Below, in pieces: positions 56,896 to 64,000 of a stretch of 64,000 nt of DNA (position 1 is its first letter; each line of letters begins with the position of its first letter). The DNA comes from Siphonodentalium dalli (Eukaryota > Mollusca > Scaphopoda > Gadilida > Siphonodentaliidae): assembly GCA_032622095.1 (NCBI GenBank), contig CP136064.1, positions 144,663,954-144,727,953 on the forward strand, read 5' to 3'. Under the pieces are notes generated by a model. That model had not been told where the DNA came from. It searched no databases and saw only the letters and a list, made by a program, of their open reading frames with translations. Both the position numbers and the translations under genes were made by a program.

Positions 56896-57487
56896 TATAC
56901 CCCCCGCAACGAAGTTAGAGGGGGTATACTGGAGTCAGCTTGTCCGTCTGTCCGTCCATAGTCCGTCCGTCCGTTTCTCAGTCGTTTTTTGATAAATTTC
57001 CGTGAAACTTGGCACAGACATCAACCACCATGGGAACCTGTGCACCTGCGATTATGACGTCTCTTGGTCTTTTTTTTGGTGGAGTTATCCCCCCTTTTTC
57101 GACTTAGAAATTTTTCGCAACATGTATACTTTTGTCCGAGCTTTTATTCCTACATTTTTAGGTCAATGTTTTTAGAACGTGGCACAGATATTTAGTACCA
57201 TGGGAACTTGTGCACCTGTGATTATGACGTCTGTCCGACATTTTTTGTGTGGAGTTATTCCCCTTTTTCGACTTAGAAATTGTTTTGCAACATGCATATT
57301 TTTGTCCAAGCTTTTATTCCTGCATTTTTCGGTCAATAGGTTTAAGATTAGGGTTATGGTTGTACACCTGCAATGGGAACTTTTATTTTATTATTTTAAC
57401 TAAATGTTTACTGATATGTGAAACATCTTAGTATTTTAAAAACAGGGGGGTATCCGTAGTCCCATTGGGACAGTCACACCTCTAGTT
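56896..57487. mobile_element. TATACCCCC/TCCGTC-type element in the minisatellite
   Basis: Begins with the hairpin TATACCCCC ... GGGGGTATA (56896-56928) and GTCCGTCTGTCCGTCC repeats. It has two units containing GTGAAACTTGGCACAGACAT-like, ACCATGGGAACCTGTGCACC and CCCCTTTTTCGACTTAGAAA blocks (about 57000 and 57170), and ends near GGGGGGTATCCGTAGTCCCA. The minisatellite resumes after it. Same style as 6892-7568. Confidence 0.65.
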
Positions 57488-57745
57488 TACGATGTGACAT
57501 CGCTTGGTTGGTTTGGGGCACTCATTTGGTTGAGTTGGGGCTCTTGGTGTGTAGTTTTGCATTTGATGGTATGTGATCTCAGTTGATGGATGGGACACGC
57601 TTTTGTGGTTTGGGATACTAGTGGGATAGATTTAGACACTAGTTGGGTAGTTTGGAAATTGAACACATGCTGTTTGTCATAGGACATTATTTGTTTGATT
57701 TGATACACCTGTTGTATGGATAGATTGGGCACTCATTACTTGTTG
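57488..57745. repeat. GGTTTGGGGCACTC minisatellite, continuation
   Basis: About twelve ~21-bp units in the GGTTTGG orientation, matching 56757-56880 on the other side of the inserted element. Confidence 0.7.
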
Positions 57746-58099
57746 CCTCGATCCAGCAGCAATAGAATCATCCCATTGTGAGAAATAATCATGAATGCTC
57801 TTTATGTGTAATTTACTTTTTGTTCAATGGGTATGTGGTTTTTACAATATTTAAAGTCATAGACATGTTTCACAGCCGATAAGGCAAAAATAATAACACA
57901 TTTCCACTGTGTTTAAAATAAGTTGGATCCCATGTACACTATGAAGTTAGGATATGTTAAAAGATTTGTATAACCCTATCATGGAACCCCGTTTCTATGG
58001 TAATTTTCTAATAAAAAATATTGTCAAACATTCTTTAAACATGAATTATTTCCTCAAATTGCTTCATTGTGATGAATTAGACATACAAGAACCTTCATA
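57746..58099. other. Unassigned sequence
   Basis: Nothing recognised. Confidence 0.35.
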
Positions 58100-58960
58100 A
58101 ACCTGTTTTATCCTGTTTCATGGCCTATAAATAGGGATTTCAAATTATAGTTATCTGTTGCTAAGGAGGAAACAGATGCATAGCAACCGTTGCTAAGGGG
58201 GCCGGGTCTGCACTGGACCGAAATTAACTTTTGCCAAATGAAAATATTTTTTGTCAAATTCTATTAGAACTTGCCAAATGTTATCCCTGATAGTATCATT
58301 TTCTGCAACCTTGATTGAGTTTTATGTTTCGACACTCGCGGTTTTAACGACGTTTCATATCGATAGGAAAGCAGTTAGTTAATAATTATACTCGCATATC
58401 TATTGTGTTTTATCATACAACAATAAACCAATCACCCATCAATAAAATGGTAGAAGAGTTGCTTCAAAAGAAGAGAATATCACAAGAGGATTAGCTATGT
58501 AAGCACCACCACCACACTAAATATTGTTAATCACTCCACCCATCGATAATAATGTTACCAGATTAACTGTATCTTAATGGAGGTGTTAATATTTCCGAAT
58601 CCACATAAACACCACTAATATAGTTATATTGTAATAGTTTCCTAAAATGAATGGTATTGATTGACCGATATTTTTCAACTCTATTGAGGAATTCAAAAGT
58701 GACTTGCCAAAACTTTTGCCAAATGAAAATATTTTTTGCCAAATGTGAATTATTTTTGCCATTGGCAAATTTGGCAAGTGGCAGCGTGAACCCTGTAAGG
58801 GGGTCTTATATGGTTGTCTCGGAATTTTAAAATGATCGGTTAGGTTTCATGCTTTTATCAAAACATTTGCAATTCTTATGTTCTTTTACCTAATCGCCTG
58901 GAGCCGATTGGTGCACAATTTGTAGTCATCAAAAATCACAATGAAGGACTTTTTGGGACT
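58100..58960. repeat. Fragment of the 10.3-kb fold-back family
   Basis: ATAGCAACCGTTGCTAAG (58181) and AGGTTTCATGCTTTTATCA (about 58843) match 48306-48330 and 48395-48415 in order and orientation. The fragment is split by the MITE at 58202-58795. No terminus of the family is preserved here. Confidence 0.55.
58202..58795. mobile_element. 594-bp hAT-like MITE with TAAGGGGG duplication
   Basis: The 8-bp duplication TAAGGGGG lies at 58194-58201 and 58796-58803. Ends are CCGGGTCTGCACTGG and, inward from the right, CAGGGTTCACGCTGCC, of the CAGGG...GCTG type usual in hAT elements. TTGCCAAAT/ATTTGGCAA motifs recur near both ends. No transposase. Confidence 0.8.
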
Positions 58961-59044
58961 TTCTATATGTTGTTTGGTGAACCTTTCTCTACATTATAGC
59001 ACTGACAGAAATTCTGTTGCAATTAGTGTGAGGTTGAATCACTA

Positions 59045-60048
59045 TGTGTGTTTTAAGTTGAACTCATAGACGGTTTATGTGCAGTTTCGACCATACATAT
59101 CGATATTATGACAAACATTTGAGATTAGTATGTGAAAATATCGGTTTCTTTTCAATTTCTTGCCGCCATCTTGACTGTGAGTATCAATTGTCAAACTCAA
59201 ATGAATACTTGATATCAATATTCCATAGCAACATGTAATGGTGGGTAGAATTCGCGAAACAATAATGCCCATCGTAAGAAAGTAGAGGAATGTAGGCTTG
59301 TTTTCAAATTTCGGTCGCCATTTTGGCCACCATCTTCGATTTGGAAAAGGTAATTACTTCACCTTAGTATTTCCAACTCAAATGTAAGCATGGGTTGAGT
59401 TGTCTCGACAATAATGCCCAATGATGTAAATATGAGGGATTTTCGGTAATTTTTCAAAATCTGTCCTCCATTGTGGGCGCCATTTTGGATTTGGGAGACT
59501 TTTATTGGAATGCAATAGAAGCACAGTTCTTCGCCTCAGTGTTCCCTATGCACAATAGTAAGCAGGTGGGAGTTGTCATGACAATAACGCTCACTGATGT
59601 TAAAATCAGCGATTTTCGGCAATTTTTCTATTTCTGCTGGCCATTTTGGCCACCATCTTGGATTTTTGTGAATATTCCTCAACTCAGGTATAAGAGGAAT
59701 GCTAGCTCGAGTATCTCCTGCACATATATATGCATGGGTGTTGTTATGATAGAAATGACATTCAATGATTCGAAACAGACATCTCACGCATACGAATCGA
59801 GCGGAAAACAAGACCGCATGTGATATCATCTTTACTTTAACGGCGATCAAAGAGACCTGGTGCATATAAAAAAATGGCCACCATGATGGACGCCATCTTG
59901 TCTGGAGTCTCAGCGGCCACTTTTTTTGTTCTTGTTAACACACTGGTTAACAACCGAAAAAAAATTAGAGGAGACATTAAGAAAGAAAATTAGTTGGGTG
60001 AAGTTGAGTCCTGTGGGGGGTGCAGAGGTCGGCCAATATCTCCTGGAC
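59045..60048 (-). mobile_element. Solo arm of the 5.0-kb fold-back family
   Basis: Matches 43090-44406 in the same orientation, from GATATTATGACAAACATTTG (cf. 43150) through the ATGGCGNCC units to CCAATATCTCCTGGAC followed by TA at 60049-60050. The segment corresponding to 43860-44130 is partly deleted (59780-59810). No partner arm was found nearby, so this is a truncated copy. Confidence 0.8.
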
Positions 60049-60776
60049 TATATTGTATAATTACAGTACTCAAATGGCAGTGCCAGTCTATGATTGACAT
60101 GATATATACTGATTGAATAAGAAGCGATTACATGTACCTCGATCAATTTATTACCATGATTTGTGGTGCAACTGATATTTAAAATCGGCTTCAAGATTTG
60201 GTTCAATTCTAAACCACAACACTGATTCGGTTAACTGTTACTACATGGGTGTTTGTAATCAAAAACATCTAAATTTTATTCGCAAACAAAAATGTCACTT
60301 GCAAACATTTTGAAGTGTATTTGTCATTGGGATACTACTATATTTATAGGATAGGATATACTGTACATAGCAGTTATATCAGCAAGACTGTTGATATCTA
60401 AAAAAAACAAAGTGCAACTAGATGTAACTTAAGATAAAATATGATACATCAGATATTACCTTCTGGGTAGATCTGTATCAAGCAAATGGAACATGTCTAT
60501 GCCCTCTGAAACTTTTTTTGAATTGTGGCATAAAAGCTTGTTTTATTCTCATGGTCCTTATTTTAATTCCTTGCCTAAATGAATGACAATAAAAATGAAC
60601 ACATCTTATTTCATTAGACATTTGGGTTTGGTACTCAAGACAGTTTGTAGACTTCCCATTAAGCTCATTTATAAGCTGTTTTCATGCTCTGAATATCTAT
60701 GTCAGCAGGACGTTCTCATCTCCTAAGTGTATATTCTTCCCCTTCTTTGTCTCATTGATTGAGTATTTCCTTATAG
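60049..60776 (+). other. Probable intron end before the IQ-motif exon
   Basis: AT-rich sequence without a recognised exon. It ends in a pyrimidine-rich tract (CTTCCCCTTCTTTGTCTC) and TTCCTTATAG, a good splice acceptor. Confidence 0.5.
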
Positions 60777-61055
60777 GATGAATATGAGGAGATTGACACT
60801 ATTTATACAGAAGAGAAGAAACAGCTGAATGAATTGGAGGAGCGATTTAAAACATTAGAGGAAGAGTATGAACAGATAATGGAGGAACGTCGCATTGCTC
60901 GAGAGAAACTAGAGGCTGCTGAACGAGCTCTTGCTCTAGCAGTCAAGGCAGCAACAACAATTCAAGCTTTCTGGCGATCATTCAAAGTGAGGAAAGCGCT
61001 GAAGTCACGTAAGAAGAAAGGAGGCAAAGGAAAAGGAAAAGGCAAAAAGAAATAG
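60777..61055 (+). CDS. Terminal exon of an IQ-motif dynein regulatory complex protein (DRC10/DRC9-like)
   Basis: Coding runs in phase 0 from the acceptor AG at 60775-60776 to the TAG at 61053-61055, 92 residues. It opens with an acidic coiled-coil-like stretch (DEYEEIDTIYTEEKKQLNEL; ERFKTLEEEYEQIMEERRIA), followed by an IQ motif, AATTIQAFWRSFKVRKAL (calmodulin-binding IQxxxRGxxxR form, with Ser in place of Gly). It ends in a Lys/Gly tail GGKGKGKGKKK. This layout matches the C termini of DRC10 (IQCD) and DRC9 (IQCG), nexin-dynein regulatory complex subunits of motile cilia. I favour DRC10 but could not separate the two. No upstream exon was found in the window. AATAAA signals follow at 61218 and 61292. 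It could also be a transposed exon copy. Confidence 0.8.
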   Translation, partial: DEYEEIDTIYTEEKKQLNELEERFKTLEEEYEQIMEERRIAREKLEAAERALALAVKAATTIQAFWRSFKVRKALKSRKKKGGKGKGKGKKK

Positions 61056-61217
61056 GTTTCCTCTGATTATTTCTGATAAAACATTCACCCAACTGATAAT
61101 AATAGCCAGACTGCACCACACATCACATTTAACCCTTTTTTTTTTACTAAATACTCATTGATGAGTACTTAGTTCCCTAAAACGACCATTGTTTGTTGAA
61201 CTTTTCCCACCATAGAA

Positions 61218-61223
61218 AATAAA
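61218..61223 (+). terminator. AATAAA polyadenylation signal candidate
   Basis: AATAAA lies 163 bp after the stop of the IQ-motif exon; a second lies at 61292-61297. Either could end the transcript. Confidence 0.4.
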
Positions 61224-61299
61224 TACTTCTGCACTTGTATTGTCTTTTTGTCTAACTGGCATCTGCTCTTTTTTTTTGTAACTCCCCTCGAAATAAATA

Positions 61300-61875
61300 A
61301 TAGACCATTCCAATAATTATTTTTATAACTGGGTGGAAAAATCCATTTTAGTATAGAAAGGGTTAAACCAAGCATCAACCAACTATAAAACAAGACAGTC
61401 AGTGACTGGGGTCACTCAACAGACTGCAAAGACTGATAAGACTGGGACTCGGGAGACCAAAACAGTCAGCACTTTTCATAATCACTTTAAAAGAAGTAGA
61501 TTTAAACAGGATATGTGGCTAGAGAGACTTCAAGTATGTAGATTGGTGAAAATCCACATTGAAATTGCCAACTGTACACTACTGATCACCCCCCTCCTCC
61601 AGCTCAACAAGTCCCCTCCCGACCGGGCTCCAGACTCCCAAGTCTTAGGTTGGAATTTCACAACTGACACCTCAAACTTTCTCAATTGTTGGAAATTTCC
61701 AATCTCACAAGCGCCTTTTTCTAAAACCATTTAGACATGTTTGAAGCCCAATTATCCATGGACCCAAAACACAATACATGTATGTCAGACCAATCAGTCA
61801 GGTGGTTCCAAGGTAGATGTTTTAATGAATTTGGTATTTCAATGATTTTATTAGACACAAAAGTGTTAACTCCCC
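61300..61875. other. Unassigned sequence downstream of the IQ exon
   Basis: An open frame of 110 codons (61402-61734, plus) has no family resemblance and overlaps an antisense frame. I do not call it a gene. Confidence 0.35.
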
Positions 61876-61879
61876 ATAG

Positions 61880-62345
61880 CCTGCCATTTCTTGACAGGTT
61901 GACCTCATTTTAACAAATCTGAATCTCAGTCACTAAAGGATCCTCCTGATTTTAAGAATTACTATAGAGACATATAGTTATGTCCCTGGTCCCACCCTAT
62001 TTAACCTGGTGACCCCATCTGAATAAATTTGAATCCCAGACACCAAAGAACCCTTCATACATATCATAAATATCAGTAAAATAGACCTGATGGTCCTTGT
62101 GAAGGAAGCATATTAAGAGGGAAACTGTCCTTCGCTTGGCCCCTATTTGACCAGGTGACCCCATTTTTAAAAATCTGAATTGCAGTCAAGGAAGAACATT
62201 CCATTCTATATAAGCCAACTAGTTCTTGCAAACATATTTTAAGAATTACTATGTAGTGAAATAGTTACCAGTAAGTCTCTGGCTCTGCCCTTATTTGACT
62301 TTGTGATCCCATTTTCACAAATCTGATACGGATAAGATTTAAGTT
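61880..62345. repeat. Four diverged GTGACCCCATTTT units
   Basis: Blocks of the form CAGGTGACCCCATTTTTAAA followed by AATCTGAATC recur near 61897, 62003, 62151 and 62298 (spacings 106, 148 and 147 bp). AAGAATTACTAT and CCCTATTTGACC blocks lie between them. Confidence 0.6.
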
Positions 62346-62732
62346 CCCCAGTTGAAGTTGGTGATATTCACCCATTGGGCACCTCATTTATGAATTTTAT
62401 CTTCTGCAAATTAGGGGATATAGAAACTTCCTAGAAGGGAAATTTAACTAACAACAATGTAAATTTGATACTATAGATACAGTAATGCCCTAAGTAATCG
62501 ACCTCTTAACCAAAGCAGAATTATGGGTAACTTTTCAGGATTTAGTAGGAAATATGGCTTGTTGCCATTCATCGGAAAGCTCTCGGGGAGAGTACTTGCT
62601 TTGTTGGGGCGGAGTCTTAACCTCTGTCAAACCATTCAACAGAGAAAAATGGACACCATAGCACATGGTCGCGGTCAGACGAGCAATTTCCAATGATAAT
62701 TCTTATACAAAACATCACAGGAAAAAAGATAT

Positions 62733-62887
62733 AGAGGATCTACAACGAGTCCCCAGTTTATAGCGGAATTTACAAAACGAGTCCAGTAAATTATAGGTCT
62801 GGACCGAGCCTTTGACGAGTTCTCGACCTAATTTACTGGACGAGTTTTTCAATTTCCGCTATAAACTGGGGACAAGTTGCAGATTCT
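62733..62887. repeat. ~155-bp imperfect palindrome
   Basis: GAGTCCCCAGTTTATAGCGG ... CGAGTCCAGTAAATTATAGG pairs with CCTAATTTACTGGACGAG ... CCGCTATAAACTGGGGAC around a short centre (CGAGCCTTTGACGAG). Its shape resembles a small MITE. No flanking duplication was identified. Confidence 0.8.
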
Positions 62888-64000
62888 ATTTATTACATGA
62901 TCCAAAAACTCGACAAAATACTCTTACATCAACAAATGAGACGCGAAACTAACATCGGCTTCTATAAGGCATGCGATAACGTTTCACGTAACTATGCGTT
63001 GTTTGTCCGCGTAAAGAAATAGTCCCAGATAAATAAAGACTCTTTGGCGTATTTAGTGGCGTATATTTAATAACATAACTTTTCAAACTCTTCATTCATT
63101 ATAGTTTGTTGGAAAAATATGGAAGCCATAATATTTTGAGACGTAGCCTACGGAATGTAAAGAGACGACAAACCGGAAGTCAAATGTCACCTGGCACTAT
63201 TTCCTGTTATTAAACGAACATTTAATATCACAATTTATAGAATGGGTTTATTGAATGGAATAAGGGTAGGATCGTGTAATAAAAATATTTATACGTGCTC
63301 TATCCGCGAACATACTAGGCTACATCCGAAGACCACATGTTCTGTCTTTTAGTCGGCTAATTCATCCACTCGGTTATAGGGATGTGACAGTGGTGTGATG
63401 GTGTAACATAACACTTCCCCAGATATATATATATATAGCTTCATCTGAGGAAGATACGTTATTTATCAAAACCGCATGGTCTGGTTTGAGTTTGTTTAAA
63501 CATGGTGTTATAAGTTGGTAAGCTGACTACATGTGCTACATAGACACAATACAGAGGCCCATCGACATCCAGATAAGAAGGCACACACGTGTGCCACACA
63601 TAGCACATTGTGATGATACATGTACGGATGTTTAAGGTTAACATAGAATCGTTACAATATTATCTGATGACTCTTAAAAAGCCAGAATTGCATAATTTGG
63701 AGCAATACGATATATGCATATTCGATAAGATGATTCGGTTTCATTGTCGCGGAACGGTCTACTCGAGTTGGAACGAGTCATAAAGTCTGTAATATAAACA
63801 TGATTATGACAAATCGTTGATACGCCGTAGCGTGTCGTCCGGCATGTGTGGTCTATATACAAACTCCAAGCATGTTAATACTAAACGAATATCCGATTAG
63901 GTGCATGCATGCAAACGGCAGCATTCACGTGCGTGTGATCAAGGCATCGTGCTATCATTCATTCACGTTCTTGAGATCGCAAATCTGAATGCTGAGATGA
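62888..64000. other. Unassigned sequence
   Basis: No gene recognised. A short (AT)n run lies at 63422-63437. Confidence 0.4.

Noticed and set aside
60834-61055. Start of the IQ-motif protein at 60834
   Set aside because: The codon there is TTG, and coding continues upstream in frame to a splice acceptor at 60776, so this is an internal exon position and not a start.
61402-61734. 110-codon frame downstream of the IQ exon
   Set aside because: No domain, no splice or start context, and an antisense frame of similar quality overlaps it.
1-64000. tRNA, rRNA or other structured RNA genes
   Set aside because: No cloverleaf or rRNA-like segment was noticed by eye; a covariance-model search would be needed to exclude them.

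Overview
The window looks like a gene-poor, repeat-saturated stretch of an invertebrate nuclear genome. A marine lophotrochozoan, probably a mollusc, is my best guess. This rests on elements rich in TCCGTC repeats, the style of the Ty3/Gypsy, DIRS and LINE relics, and a flagellar dynein-regulatory-complex exon; none of it is decisive. Only one host-type coding segment is convincing: the last exon of an IQ-motif axonemal protein at 60777-61055 on the + strand. Nearly everything else is mobile or tandemly repeated DNA, often nested several levels deep.

Layout. 1-1930: a segment with a scattered GTCACTCCTGTTAC motif. 2104-2213: a 22-bp minisatellite. 2360-3460: three ~366-bp tandem units. 3871-5523: an element full of CCAAGCTTTACC motifs. 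5524-5808: an unidentified coding-like fragment. 6050-8330: a broken Ty3/Gypsy gag-protease relic interrupted by a TCCGTC-type element. 9027-16659: a 7.6-kb, largely palindromic element inserted in a 21-bp minisatellite. 17550-18190: more tandem units. 18289-18555: a MITE. 20860-34635: a large inverted-repeat structure whose arms carry a hAT-like MITE (21942-22720) and a 2.4-kb element (23173-25551), with a LINE (26279-32595, minus) between the arms; that LINE is itself split by a 1.9-kb element (28667-30551). 34636-36386: two TACTTCCAT-type repeats. 38098-50490: a DIRS-like retroelement relic split by a 10.3-kb inverted-repeat element (38613-48955), which holds a 5.0-kb inverted-repeat element (39359-44406) and a second copy of the 1.9-kb element (45760-47602). 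50663-54277: an element with TTTGCNGCAAA motifs and a nested 516-bp MITE. 54899-55490: a pseudogene resembling PIN/FEN-type nucleases. 55487-57745: a minisatellite with 291-bp higher-order structure, split by another TCCGTC-type element. 58100-60048: fragments of both large inverted-repeat families plus a hAT-like MITE. 60777-61055: the IQ-motif exon. The remainder holds tandem repeats and palindromes.

Two recurring systems deserve attention. The first is a group of elements (28667-30551, 45760-47602, 3871-5523, 23173-25551, perhaps 50663-54277) flanked by a duplicated TG dinucleotide. Most have termini resembling CCCTTACC, and each carries its own dense array of a short, often palindromic motif. 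In two cases the window supplies an independent empty-site test: continuity of the LINE reading frame, and the uninterrupted sibling arm of a palindrome. The second is a set of very large fold-back elements (9027-16659, 38613-48955, 39359-44406, and an arm at 59045-60048) whose ends read GTCYAGG next to TA and which show no recognisable transposase. Several of these carry tandem units of about 160-185 bp or twice that, and the 5.0-kb element's units contain AAGATGGCGGCC, a YY1-like motif. All identifications were made by eye; no database search or alignment program was run.
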